NCBI RefSeq assembly: GCF_029852145.1
Contig: NC_079978.1
Span: 20,937,774 to 21,001,773 of the forward strand
DNA: 64,000 nucleotides
Reading direction: 5' to 3'
Source of the DNA: Microplitis mediator
Lineage: Eukaryota; Arthropoda; Insecta; Hymenoptera; Braconidae
Below are positions 24,148 to 54,995 of the stretch, piece by piece. Made by a program: the position numbers and the translations under genes. How positions within the stretch are numbered: position 1 is the first letter of the stretch; every line of letters begins with the position of its first letter. Under the pieces are notes generated by a model. The model was not told where the DNA came from and searched no databases. It worked only from the letters and a program-made list of their open reading frames with translations.

Positions 24148-27100
24148 ATGGATCTGGGAGGTGTTGATGTTTGGGGGCAAATTGCGTTGGAGACATCGCA
24201 AATGTATGTTGAAGAAGGTGGTGTTATTAAAAGTAGATTTGCAAGTACTGTAAGTTCACTTAGATCCTATCATTATTTTAAAAAAAAAATAATAATAATC
24301 AATTTTTAAAAATTTCATTGAAACATTAATTGGAAAAATTATTATCATTGACTTAAAAAATTTCAGACTATCGAAAAATTACCTGATAAAGTAATTCTCA
24401 ATATTTTTGCATACTTGTCTCATCGTGAAATTTGTCGACTAGCTCGTGTTTGTAAACGTTGGCGTCAAATAGCTTACGATACAAGATTATGGACACATGT
24501 TTCATTGAGACCTGAAGTCAGTGGACTTCATGTCAATTCACTTGAAATGCTTCTGCAACTTATAAGGTATCGATAAAAACTTATGATAATTATGAGCAAA
24601 AATAATTTTATATAATTTATTTAATGAATTAATGCATGGAGTACACTGTAAAAAATCGGGAAAGAATTTCAAGTGATTGTGGATTTTATTTCACTCTGAA
24701 TTCCCTCATCCGGGTTCACACCGGAAGTTTTTTACAATGTGTGATTTTTTTCAAAAAATCATTTTCTTAATTTTTAGATCTATATGTTCTCATATAAAAT
24801 TGAATTTCGCATCAATACCGAAAAAAATTTTCGGATTAATTTCGGAGTGAATGCGGATCAGAGTGAATTCACACTGAGAAAAAAATTTTCTTCTGACAAC
24901 TAAATTTTAGTTATGACAAGAAAATGATTTGATTGCCCATTGCCAATCATATATTTGGTTGTTTCAACTAAATTTTTTATAATCCACCAACAAAACAATT
25001 TATTAGAAACTATAAAATATTTAGTAAAGATAATTATGCGTTATGTAGCAAGCATAAAATCAAATTGATTATCTGTAGAACTTATAAAGAAGTCATAATG
25101 AAATATATTCGTGAGCCTTAGAGAATTACTTATTAATAATAATTAAATATTATTTTAAAATGACAGACTATTTATTAACAGTTAAATAAATGCATAATTA
25201 GAAAAATAATTTATTTTCCTCACATGTACTTTATTCGTACTATGAAAAAAATTTTTCAGATAAAACATTTTTATTAAACAATAATGTCAGTGTGATACAG
25301 GATATCCGTATATTATTATCAAAAATATCCAGCGGTCAAACCATCCCATGAAGGCTTCAAGCTGGCGAATATACAAACTCTGAAATAAGTATCTTACCAA
25401 GGACACCACAAATGGTGGGCGCGATCTAGTGGCGAGCACCGAACTACTCCAGCTGCTGCTGCCTAACACCATAACTTTTAAATCAATAATCATTAGATTC
25501 AAATATATATTTATTATCTTTGAACAAATATATATATTTATTCTAAATGAATACATTTTTTTGTGACTACGTAATATTTATTAAAGTTAATATAATAATA
25601 TTTTGCTTTAAGATTTGGATTTGTTGGCACTATTAAATAGTTTAGTTGTCCATTAAATAAATATTTTTTTAACTTTACCAAACGATTTTATTATCTTAGA
25701 GAGAGAAATATTAATGTCAACCAAATAGAGTCTATTAAATCATTTGTTAAAAATGACAAAATAGATTATATTGACGTAATAAAATTTAGTTGTCCCAAAT
25801 AAATTTTAGTTTAACAGAATTTAACAAAACCAATTTGATTGTCCGAAGATAAATTTTTTCTCAGTGCAGATTTAATTAAAATCCAAATTTATTTCGAATT
25901 CACTCCCGATGTTTTGACAGTGTACGGGTGTTTAAATAAAGTGAATAAGTATCAATTGTTACATAAGTTAATAGAATTGTAATATTATACATATCCAAAT
26001 ATTTTTTTGTAACTAGTGTACGTTTCGGAGCTTCACTACGATACATCGAATTGCCAATTGAACTTATTACTCATACGGTACTGCATGAATTAGCCAATAA
26101 GTGTCCAAACTTAACTGCCATGCTTTTGGATTTTTCAACTGCAATGCAGCTTCATGATTTTTCTGAAATGCAAGCTTTTCCAACTAAACTTAAATACATG
26201 TGTATATGTTTATCCGAAGTTATATTTATGGAAGGTTTCATGAGGAAAATATACAATTTTATCAATGGCCTTGAAATTCTTCATTTAATTGGTAATAGTA
26301 TGTTAATGAATAAATAAATTGACAGATCAATAATCTTTATGGAAATATATCTAAAAAAATAAATTTAGGTACATATGAGAAAATTGAAGAAGAAGAAGAA
26401 GAAATTTATGAAGTAATAAACGTCCATAAATTAAAATCAGCAACTCCAAATCTTCGTGTAATTAATTTGTATGGAATAAATTTTGTGGATGATTCACATA
26501 TTGATGCATTTTCATCAAATTGTATCCAACTTGAATGTTTGGCGGTTAATTTTTGTTCAAAAGTCACTGGATCAACTATGAAAACATTATTCCAAAGGAG
26601 TAGACGATTAAAATGCCTTCTTATGCAGGGAACTAGTAAGAAATAATAATACATTAATCACTAAAAAAATTTATAAACATTTAAATACAATCATTAAGGA
26701 CTTGGAGGTGTAACTTTCAGACCTTCAAAGTGAATACGTCATGCAGGTTGAATGGGAAAAATCAAGTGTCCAAGAATTAGATATTACAGCAACGGATTTA
26801 TCAACTGAATGCTTGATTGACATGTTAACGAGAATTCCGGGTCTGAGATTTTTAAGCGCTGGACAATTGAATGGCTTCAATGACAGTGTTCTGAAAGCTT
26901 GGGCGGATGCAGGAAATCCGCGAAATTTAATAGCACTTGATCTTGATAGTTCCGACAATCTTACAGATGATGCTTTGCATAAATTTCTTTCACGATATGG
27001 GCATCAATTATGGGGTATTGCACTGTCTGGTATGCCACATATTACTGATCAACTTTGGCAAAGCGTATTGCCAATACTGACAAATGCCAAGTAAGTTTCA

Positions 27101-28865
27101 ACATATTCTTATACATATATGTAAAAAATTTGTAGAGTGAAAGCGAAACGGATGATTTTTTATACCGACTCCGAAATTCCGAGTGACGGAATGATTTCAG
27201 ATTTAAATAAAATCCGTATTTATTTCCGATTTTTTGCAGCGCATACATATTAGGGTGGGCCGAAAATCCGCTTTTTTTGAATTTTCATTATTAATACCAA
27301 AAATATTTTTCTTTGTACAAAAAAAAAAATTTCGGAAAACAAAAAAAATTTTAGGTCGATGTCAGGCTCGCCAAATCCCGTTAAAATTAGAAGTTGTTTA
27401 AAAATTTTTTTCCAACTTATTTTGATCGGAAATTTAATTCTCTACTCATAAAGTCTCATAATAAAATTACGTAAAGTTGATAGTTACTGAAATAATTGCA
27501 ATTTTGTTCTAAAAAATATAATTTTTCAAGATATTATCACTTTTTCGGGGTAAAATATGAATTTTATCATATCGCGTGCCAAATGCCAAAAGGGCGTATT
27601 ACAGCAGTTAGATAGGGTTCCATGCCAAAAGGGCGTATAAAAAAATTTTTTTTGTCATTCTTTTTAGAATCGCTCTAAACGTAAAGATCTGCAGAAAAAA
27701 AAATTTTGACGTACTATCGCCAAAAGGGCGTATATCTTTAGATCTTTGTATCTAAAGATATACGCCCTTTTGGCTTTGGAAATTTTTTTTTTATTTTTAG
27801 GCTTAGAACATGTTTACAAAACGATTGGCACCAAAAACAAAAAAATTATACGCCCTTTTGGCATTTGGCACGCGATATTAATTTCATGGAAAATCAAATT
27901 TCTTACAAAATCGGTCTTCTGGTAAAAACTTGAAATTTACAGCTATTCAGAAACTGGCAGTTTTATGTTTAGATAGTCACATTTCTCGTTATTTGGTGGT
28001 TTTCACCAAGAATTGCTATTATTTTGGTAACTATCAACTTTGAATAAATTTTTATTAGGTCTGTTTTGTAGAAAATTGAATTTCCTACAAAATTTTTATG
28101 ATAAAATTTATTTGTTACCCTGAAAAAGTAATAATATCTTGAAAAATTTCATTTTTTAAAGCAAAATTGCGATTATCTGAGTAACTATCAACTTTGCGTA
28201 ATTTTATTATAGGACCTTTTTTGTAGAGAATTATTAAATTTCCGATCAAAATGTGTTGGAAAAAAAATTTTAAACAACTTCCGACTTTAAGATATCGACC
28301 TAAAATTTTTTGTGATTTCCGAAAAATTTTTTTTTTGTACAAGGAAAAATATTTTTGGTATTAATAATGAAAATTTAAAAAAAGCGGATTTTTGGCCCAC
28401 CCCAATACATATATCTATTTTCTATTTTAATAAAAACATTATTTCAAATAGAATTCTTGTTATGGGAACACAAGAAAGACTCGGCGTCAATATTCACGTA
28501 GATCAATTAATGGACGGTATTGCAAATAATTGTCCAAATTTAGAACGATTGGAATTACGTTGGGATCCGGAGAATCTTCGTTTTTCAGATAAAAGTCAGA
28601 AAGCAATTGATGTTCTACGGGTTAAATGCATTAAACTAAAGTGCCTTGTACTCAGGTAAAAATATATAATAAAAATAATAATATCAATGAATTATATTGA
28701 TGTTCCTTGTATTGATTAATTAATTGCAGCGATGGAAGATATTACGAAGTCGTAAAAGCAAACTTTGAGCGTGCAGACAGAACTACTGTTGTTCGTACGA
28801 CAACATGCTCCAGAGTTACTAACTACTACCTGTTGCAGAATTATAAAGACTTGATCTTTAATTGA
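24148..28865 (+). CDS. F-box and leucine-rich-repeat protein, seven exons
   Basis: Predicted exons: 24148-24249, 24367-24566, 26017-26291, 26369-26635, 26721-27090, 28452-28655 and 28730-28865. All introns are GT-AG and phases agree, giving 517 residues. An F-box opens exon 2 (KLPDKVILNIFAYLSHRE, then RVCKRWRQIAYDTRLW), followed by leucine-rich repeats such as ANKCPNLTAMLLDFS, ATPNLRVINLYGINF, SNCIQLECLAVNF and NNCPNLERLELRW. F-box proteins recruit Skp1-Cullin1 ubiquitin ligases, with the LRRs choosing the substrate; that role is inferred from the family. It resembles FBXL12-like proteins, but I do not fix an orthologue. The acidic run of six glutamates in exon 4 is an oddity. Introns 2 and 5 are swollen by MITEs. 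Confidence 0.88.
24872..25866. mobile_element. CACTGAG MITE, copy 2, in intron 2 of the F-box gene
   Basis: Same termini as copy 1, here flanked by CA on both sides. It sits inside a further repeat whose edges resemble ACACTGTAAAAAATC (about 24650) and TTTTGACAGTGT (about 25912), so the insertion is nested. Its near identity to copy 1, 2 kb away, suggests recent mobility or gene conversion. Confidence 0.9.
27251..28404. mobile_element. hAT-like MITE in intron 5 of the F-box gene
   Basis: Ends TAGGGTGGGCC and GGCCCACCCCA with ATACATAT duplicated exactly on both sides (27243-27250 and 28405-28412). The inverted arms include ACCAAAAATATTTTTC and its complement and run over 100 bases at the ends. 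The terminal TAGGGTG and the 8-bp duplication match those of the 15453-16478 element. A second palindrome (27571-27875) sits within it. Confidence 0.88.
27571..27875. mobile_element. Small nested palindrome built on GCCAAAAGGGCGTAT
   Basis: It starts ATCGCGTGCCAAATGCC and ends GGCATTTGGCACGCGAT. The word GCCAAAAGGGCGTAT occurs three times forward (about 27584, 27624, 27720) and twice inverted (about 27761, 27848), and the core TATCTTTAGAT, GATCTAAAGATA makes a further hairpin near 27735. It interrupts the hAT-like MITE. Confidence 0.75.
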
Positions 28866-29367
28866 TTTAAGTTTTTATAAACTTTATATAAATTTGCTTT
28901 TAAATAATTATTGCCTATACATGTTTAATTTCGACAATAATTTTCGGTTTATTTTGAAATCATTATAAAAGTAATTAATAAAAATATTATATTTCAATAA
29001 CTAATTATCTACTACTTAATATTTTTTCATTACAACATATTTAGAGTATATTTTAAAAGTGGTGTGTAAGTATATCATCATATTTTCAATTATCTACATA
29101 CGCGGTGTTTGAATAAAGCGCAAGCGCATTTATTGTTTTATATATATTGCGATGTACGAACAGGGTTGTGTTCTTAGCCACATATACTCCCTACTAGATT
29201 GACACAAATCGTCACGCGAGTAATGCTAATATCGATTGTATGGTAATTTATTCATGCAGAGCGATGAAAAAAGTATTTGTTGAGTGGTCGATTCAGCCAG
29301 TAGAGTTTTATGTTGCATTGAGTGTACTACGTTTAATTTCAAATATCATAACTTTTTTCGCGTAAAA
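28866..29367 (+). promoter_or_regulatory. Intergenic gap containing the probable Rab28 promoter
   Basis: The 3' end of the F-box gene (AATAAAA at about 28976) and the start of the GTPase gene are about 500 bases apart on the same strand. TATATATATTGCG lies near 29140. A short in-frame extension upstream of the ATG at 29368 lacks conservation with the family and is treated as 5' UTR. Exact start sites cannot be read from sequence. Confidence 0.4.
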
Positions 29368-48825
<19,458 letters not shown>

Positions 48826-49750
48826 CATATATATTTATATATAATGATATCACAGTGCCTTGTAAATTTAATACTTGACGGATTAATTAAATTTTTTATG
48901 TGTATAAAATATAAAAATAAACAAATATTTCTGCAAATATATTTAATTTATAAAAATTGTGAATAAAAAAAGTACATTTATTAATTTTTTTATTTTCGTT
49001 TATATTTTATCAAGTTTTTAAATAGTTATAGTTTATATTAGAATGTCACGATAAATATATATGAAGTCTGGAGTTTTTATCTACTATACAAGTGAATCTT
49101 GGTTTATTTTTTGTTATAATTAATTTTTTAAATTCTATAATATGAAATATTTTATGATACTGAAATTAATCGACGTCTAATAATGTTTTGATTATTTTTC
49201 AAAACGATAAATTATAAAAAAGAAAATTGCACTTGTAGTTTTTTTAATTTTCTAGGTTTATAGAGCTGAGAAAAATATAACTTTCTGATGAAAATTTCTG
49301 AATGACGCATTTATATTTTTATTTACTTCGTAGTATACTTTGTTCTAATAATATAAATAATTACTCAGTTTAAATTTAATAAAATAAAGAACAGTCGCTT
49401 AAATTTTTTTAAAAATAATGCGACCTCTCTGTTTACATTCAAATTTTTAATTAATTTTTTTATAATTTAAATTTTAAAAAAAAGTGTAATTATGCATAAA
49501 AATATAACTTTTTAAATCAGTTTATTAAAATAAATTTCCTTGTTTTTTTTAATTTTATTCTAACAGAATATAAATTTTTCCCGCTCAAATTTTAAAATCC
49601 GGATCAAGTTCGTTTGTCATCGAGCTGCTTCGGTCGCACCCGTAGAATTTGAATTAAAAGTTCGTTAAAATATTCTATGGCGTATTCTGAGCGATTTTAT
49701 AAATAATTGAAAGGGTTTTCAAAGTAATCAGTAAATAATTAAGTGCAAAA
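48826..49750. other. Intergenic, AT-rich; 3' end of Rab28 and promoter of the next gene
   Basis: AATAAA at about 48917 can serve the Rab28 transcript. A brief GC-rich patch at about 49600-49650 (TCGAGCTGCTTCGGTCGCAC) precedes the ankyrin gene and may mark its start site. Nothing else is seen. Confidence 0.45.
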
Positions 49751-51682
49751 ATGTCAAGTAAAGTGAAGAAAGAATGTCATAATAAGAGCTATGACATTAT
49801 TTGTGACATCCGTCGTGGTAAAACTAATAAAGTAATAGAACAAATAAGAGAACATGGTCTACAGTACTCGCCTTCATGGTTACAAGGTTATGTTTTATTG
49901 CGGGAAGCTTTGATAAATAAAAATATAGCAGTAGTTAAATTCCTGTTATCAAAAAACCCAAGAGTAAACCATCATAACAAGCTAGCGACTGATACTCCGC
50001 TGCATTTAGCAGTTGCCAATGGGTACAGAAGCATCGTCAAGGAATTGCTGGAACGAGATGCTGACATAAACGTCGTAAACTCACAAGGTAAAACTCCACT
50101 TGATCTTGCCGTTGACAAAAAATACTTATCAATAATTGAATTGATTATTCATAAAAATGTAAATGATGATCTGTCACTTACATTTTCTAAGCTGGAAGAT
50201 CATAAATTGTTACATATCGCTGCTAAATCTAGCGTAATTATCGTTAAGAAATTATTAGCTAAAGGTCTTGATGTTGATTTGGTCAGAGACGGAATGACTC
50301 CCCTTCATCGCGCGGCTCAGAGTGGCTGCTTGCCGGTTGTCAATTGTCTTATAAATAACAAAGCGGATGTCAATGCTGTATCAACTAATAAAAGTTATCT
50401 TGGATACTCAGTTCTTCATTTTGCGATATACGGTTGTAATGCTAAAGTTGTCAAGCTTCTCATAAAAAATGGCGCTCGTGTCAATGGAACCCGTAATAAA
50501 TTATCGCCACTTTGCTGTGCAATAAAAAATTGCAACAATGACCAAATTGTCAAAGTTTTGCTGAAAAATGGGGCCAATGTCAATGCTATAACGAAAAACA
50601 AACTTACAGCACTCCACTGCGCTGTCACTCACAAAAAAACAACTCTAGTTAAATTGCTACTAAACCATGGAGCTGACATCAGTGTCAAAGATAAAGAAGG
50701 TCGCAATATTTTGAATTTTGCATATGACTGTTATACATCGTTAAAAATATGGAAGGTTCTTGTAAATCATGGAGCTGACGTTAACGCATTAGATGAATCG
50801 ACAGCAGAGAAAAAACAATCGTTACTCCATAAAGCGGTCAAGCATAGCAGAGTTGATTTGATTGATTTTTTAATTTATAATGGCGCTGATCTAGATGCTG
50901 TTAATTCCACTGGAGTTACGCCGATATTTTATTCAGTAAGAAAGAACTTACATGCTCAAATATCTGCAGTGATGTTACTTCTGGATGCTGGTGCTGATGT
51001 AAATGTCAAGGATTTGAAAGGCAGAACTCCACTTGATGTTGCTCGCAAATATCAATGCGTTTTTCAAGTTCAGGTTCTTCTTTTCTTTGGCGCTGATATC
51101 AATGCACTGTGCAATAATAATTATTTACCTATTCATTGGTGCGAATTGAAATTTTTTTACGAAGTAGAAAATGAAGATGTGAATATAATAGCTTCATGGG
51201 AAATTATGAATTTTATTTATAAGCACGCTGCTCTTCTGAGGACGGCGGGTCTGCCTGTTAGTCAAAAATATTACGAAATAGATGTCTTCAAATGCTCATG
51301 CTGCAACGAGAGGCTTGATTATGCTTGCAATTTTACTGATGAGCTGAAAAATGAGCTGAAAAATTTAAGGAGTAGTTACATCACTTGCAAAATAACATTT
51401 CATGATCTGCTTACTAAAAGCGTCCAAGAGTTGGCTGTCTACAAAAAAAACCCAGCGATAATTAAAGCTATTGAATCTGTTGATATTTTGGAAAATTATT
51501 TTTATTACGGGGGTTTAATTAAACGTAATTTATTCGATGCTTCAATTAGGGCTAAGTTAATTAAAAAAGCCAATGAACTTGATGTCTATCGTGTCTTCCC
51601 GGAAATTCCAATCGATTGCTCAGATCACATTTTTAAATTTCTCGATAATAAGGATTTTAAAAATCTTATTGATGCTCTGTAA
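49751..51682 (+). CDS. Ankyrin-repeat protein with C-terminal PRANC domain, intronless
   Basis: A single-exon protein of 643 residues. About eleven ankyrin repeats run from residue 45 to 480, with typical units such as DTPLHLAVANGYRSIVKELL, MTPLHRAAQSGCLPVVNCLI and GADVNVKDLKGRTPLDVARK. The C-terminal 45 residues (VFPEIPIDCSDHIFKFLDNK, then DFKNLIDAL) match the PRANC domain, an F-box-like end known from poxvirus ankyrin proteins, Wolbachia and parasitoid wasps. PRANC binds Skp1 in poxviruses, so the protein may recruit a ubiquitin ligase to the ankyrin target. Absence of introns fits acquisition by transfer, followed by spread in Hymenoptera. A CSCC motif near residue 517 is notable. Confidence 0.88.
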   Translation: MSSKVKKECHNKSYDIICDIRRGKTNKVIEQIREHGLQYSPSWLQGYVLLREALINKNIAVVKFLLSKNPRVNHHNKLATDTPLHLAVANGYRSIVKELLERDADINVVNSQGKTPLDLAVDKKYLSIIELIIHKNVNDDLSLTFSKLEDHKLLHIAAKSSVIIVKKLLAKGLDVDLVRDGMTPLHRAAQSGCLPVVNCLINNKADVNAVSTNKSYLGYSVLHFAIYGCNAKVVKLLIKNGARVNGTRNKLSPLCCAIKNCNNDQIVKVLLKNGANVNAITKNKLTALHCAVTHKKTTLVKLLLNHGADISVKDKEGRNILNFAYDCYTSLKIWKVLVNHGADVNALDESTAEKKQSLLHKAVKHSRVDLIDFLIYNGADLDAVNSTGVTPIFYSVRKNLHAQISAVMLLLDAGADVNVKDLKGRTPLDVARKYQCVFQVQVLLFFGADINALCNNNYLPIHWCELKFFYEVENEDVNIIASWEIMNFIYKHAALLRTAGLPVSQKYYEIDVFKCSCCNERLDYACNFTDELKNELKNLRSSYITCKITFHDLLTKSVQELAVYKKNPAIIKAIESVDILENYFYYGGLIKRNLFDASIRAKLIKKANELDVYRVFPEIPIDCSDHIFKFLDNKDFKNLIDAL

Positions 51683-52878
51683 ATTAATTTTTATTTTATT
51701 TATATAGACTTTATACAGTTGAAATTTATTTTTTGTTATAATTGTTGCTGGCAACGATTATTTTTTATTATACTCATTATTGATTACGAATTTATGTTTC
51801 TTTTATATTAATTAATTAATATTTAATAATTATTGTCAATTATATAATTTTAATTTAAATAATCCATTAGTCAAATGATTCTATTAATTAAAATTTTAAA
51901 AAGTATTAGCAAGAAAAGTTTTACCAAAAAAAAATTAGGGCCTTGATGGTTTAAAGTACTGACTTATATAATTATAATAAATTTAAATCACTTTTTCTTA
52001 TTTCTTTAGATTAGAAAATTTATAAATAAAAAAATTGTACTGATAAAATTTAGCGACAGTTATAATTAAGTCTTTTATATTTATATATTTATTACGAATT
52101 TATGTTTTTAATGCAGATTACTAGTAACTAAATAATGATATCAATTAAAATTAAAACAAAGTATTAAAAAAAAGAAAAACAAACTAGTACCTTGACAATT
52201 AAATGTGATACTAAAAAATAAGATTCTATTAATTTGTTAATATTTGTGATAATAATTATTCAGTGATTTAAATAAAAAATGTTCAATATTTTAATTAAAG
52301 TCTACACAATTATTGATATTATTAGTTTTTCTTATTTTTTTAATAAAAAGTTTGGTAAAAAAAAAAAAAAAAAAAGATGTTATATCGTGTCGGAAGGCCG
52401 ACCTTGGCGTCTCCAAACCAAGGAACGACTACTAAAATCGACAGGTCCTTTCATCAATGGATCCTTCCCATGATGTCCATTAAACCGAATAGTAACTTTG
52501 TTAGATTTCAGAGCGTGGAAGAGAGCATCACAGATCGTGGTCTGGCAGCACTGGTCGTGTTTAAGAATTTTAGTTGATAAATCAACATAACCAATAAAAT
52601 TCAATTATTTTTCAAATTACTTTGATCTAGTCTGCAAATGAAAAGTAATTTATGTATTATTGGTTATAACAAAATATAATTCAAAAAATATTAGATTGAT
52701 CAATGAACAATTTTACTTGAAATAAATTTTTAAATTATTATGTAAGTAATTTTTCAAATATATTTTTGTCTTATCATTTAATTAAATAATTTATTTATCA
52801 TTAATAAAATATTTTTGTGAAATATTTAGTAACCGCGAAAAAGGAAAGTTGAAAAAATGTGCTAATAAAATAATAAAA
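51683..52878. other. Intergenic, AT-rich, with a GC-richer patch at 52375-52600
   Basis: A run of about 19 A at 52357-52375 precedes a 230-base patch of balanced composition with overlapping ORFs on both strands. Neither translation is recognised. It could be a fragment of a mobile element or a retrocopy; no duplication was found around it. The remainder is low-complexity AT-rich sequence. Confidence 0.4.
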
Positions 52879-53985
52879 ATGTCCAGGATACCATTAATCG
52901 GGATAAGACAAAAAAAATTATTATTAAGTAAATATGTAATTAAAAATAATATACGATTAAATAGCACGTCACAAAAATTACATGCATTGGAGGATTTAAG
53001 TAACCGGAATTTACTTAAAGTAAAAGGTAAAGAAGTATCTTATTTTTTACAAGGATTAATAACAAATGACATGAAGCATTTTGATGATGGGGTTACAAAT
53101 ATTTATGCCCTATTTTTAAACACCAAAGGCAGAGTACTGTATGACACTATTGTCTACAAAGGATTTGATGAGGAAACTTATTTTATTGAATGTGATTCAG
53201 ATGTAATAGATGCATTGCAAAGACATCTAATTATGTTTAGAGTCCGTCGTAAAATAGATGTAGAGTCGATGGTCGATAAGATGAAAGTTTGGGTTTTGTT
53301 TGACACAAATTTAAATTTAACTGATACAGAAATAAAGTCGCCGAATAAAAGGAACGTCTTGGAGGGCGAGATAATTCCATGTGGATCATTGAATAGTAAG
53401 ACAAGTAAATCAATTGATAACATCATCATGTACACAGACCCGAGAATATCTAAACTAGGGTACAGAATTTTAAGTGATAAAAATGTAACTAAAGATGAGA
53501 TTATAAAAAATTTAATTCCCGGTATTTCAATAGACAAAAATTCACTGAGTTATAGAGAAATGAGATATAGATTAGGAATAGCTGAGGGCACGATAGATTT
53601 ACCACCTGGTAAAGCGTTTCCTTTAGAAATAAATGGGGATTATTTGCATGGAATAAGTTTCCACAAAGGATGTTATATTGGCCAAGAGTTGACCGCTCGG
53701 ACACATCATACAGGAGTAGTAAGAAAACGGCTGATGCCTTTGATATTTAGCGAGCCAGTTGTAGATAATATTAATTATGACGAAAATATTGTTGATGATA
53801 ATGGAAAATCTGTTGGTAAATTTCGTGGAGTTGTAAATAAATATGGGTTGGGATTAATGAGAATTATTGAAGCCAAAAGTGCTAGTAGTTTGAGTATTTT
53901 AAATAAATCATTGAATATATGTAAACCTTTTTGGTGGCCGAAAGATAGTCAGAAAGATAAATTGAAAGTTGATGAGGGAAAATAA
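52879..53985 (+). CDS. IBA57: Mitochondrial iron-sulfur assembly factor IBA57
   Basis: 368 residues from the ATG at 52879; the frame upstream has only a non-ATG start. The N-terminus is basic with a likely mitochondrial presequence (MSRIPLIGIRQKKLLLSKY). LSNRNLLKVKGKEVSYFLQG and GLITNDMKHFDD match the folate-binding GcvT/YgfZ fold, and KGCYIGQELTARTHHTG is the signature KGCYxGQE. The protein works with ISCA1/ISCA2 in making [4Fe-4S] clusters in mitochondria. The conserved cysteine of the signature is present. Single exon and complete. Confidence 0.93.
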   Translation: MSRIPLIGIRQKKLLLSKYVIKNNIRLNSTSQKLHALEDLSNRNLLKVKGKEVSYFLQGLITNDMKHFDDGVTNIYALFLNTKGRVLYDTIVYKGFDEETYFIECDSDVIDALQRHLIMFRVRRKIDVESMVDKMKVWVLFDTNLNLTDTEIKSPNKRNVLEGEIIPCGSLNSKTSKSIDNIIMYTDPRISKLGYRILSDKNVTKDEIIKNLIPGISIDKNSLSYREMRYRLGIAEGTIDLPPGKAFPLEINGDYLHGISFHKGCYIGQELTARTHHTGVVRKRLMPLIFSEPVVDNINYDENIVDDNGKSVGKFRGVVNKYGLGLMRIIEAKSASSLSILNKSLNICKPFWWPKDSQKDKLKVDEGK

Positions 53986-54413
53986 AGATACCATTTAAAT
54001 GGAAAATAATTGTGATTTAATTATTAATTTTTTTTAATTTAAATAAACAATTAATACTTGATGTATACATCTGTTAATTTATAATAATAAACGAACAATT
54101 TTAAATTTTTGTTTCACGTACGCAGTAAAAAATATTGTATGTTAAAAATGGTCCGTTAAATTGTCTAAAATTAACATATTTCAGTGTTACTTAGAAAAAA
54201 TAAATTTTTTGTCATCACTGACATGCAAAAAGTGTTAAATTAACTTTTTATATTGAAGTTTCAACACAAATTTAAAATTGAAATTAATCACAAATAGTCG
54301 GCGTTAAAAAATTTTAACACAATAATTTTTGCTGTGTATTTTTAAATTTATTTACCTAATATTTTATTTTTATTTTTATCTAAATGAATAAATTAATTTG
54401 CCTGTTCTTTAGA
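53986..54413. other. Intergenic gap with poly(A) signal
   Basis: AATAAACAAT follows IBA57 at about 54041 and can serve its 3' end. TTCTTTAG directly before the next start suggests a 5'-UTR intron for the following gene. Confidence 0.4.
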
Positions 54414-54818
54414 ATGGATCCAGAAGCTGATTCATCATCAAATGTTACTAAATCTGAAAGTAATTCAGTGAGTTGTAAAATTAACGAGACAAAACAAAAC
54501 TTGGGCGGTATATTTAAATGTTGTTTATGTTTATTAACTGAAAAATATAATTACAAAGGTAGCAAACCACCTTTTGCACGAGATATAACTTATAAAGAAG
54601 AATGTTATATTATGAAAGATCCGTTTTCCTTACCTAACAGAGGTGAAATATTAATAATTGGTGGTGATTGTTCGGTATGTAATAAATCTGTGTGTTTAGG
54701 TTGCAGTATTTTTTATAGTAAAAGATTTTGTCAGGAATGTGCTACATATAATTACATGAACTTGCCACAACAATTAAAAATTAAAAAAAAACTATCAAAT
54801 GAAATTACAGATTCATGA
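54414..54818 (+). CDS. CDPF1: Cysteine-rich DPF-motif protein, CDPF1-like
   Basis: 134 residues from the ATG at 54414, which follows a splice-acceptor-like TTCTTTAG; the ten codons before it are probably intronic. GGIFKCCLC opens the domain, then KYNYKGSKPPFARDITYKEE, the name-giving KDPFSLP, and cysteine pairs CSVCNKSVCLGCSIFYSKRFC and QECA, likely a zinc-binding set. The family is conserved from insects to humans with no established role. The length is near that of human CDPF1. Confidence 0.85.
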   Translation: MDPEADSSSNVTKSESNSVSCKINETKQNLGGIFKCCLCLLTEKYNYKGSKPPFARDITYKEECYIMKDPFSLPNRGEILIIGGDCSVCNKSVCLGCSIFYSKRFCQECATYNYMNLPQQLKIKKKLSNEITDS

Positions 54819-54995
54819 TATTTATCATCTCAATTTTTTATCGTTATTATAAAATGGAAAATAATTCACAATAAAATTATATACAGTCCACTCAAGTTTT
54901 TTTTTTAATTGAGACGAAAACCTTTTTCTATCCATATAATTAAATTTGAAAATTAAAATGTTAAAATATAAAACGCAACTCTAAAAACTATCTTA

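Noticed and set aside
26406..26958. Minus-strand ORFs at 26.4-27.0 kb
   Set aside because: They are antisense to exons 4 and 5 of the F-box/LRR gene.
52380..52604. 74-residue minus-strand ORF in a GC-richer patch
   Set aside because: Overlapping ORFs exist on both strands and none is recognisable, so I only described the patch.
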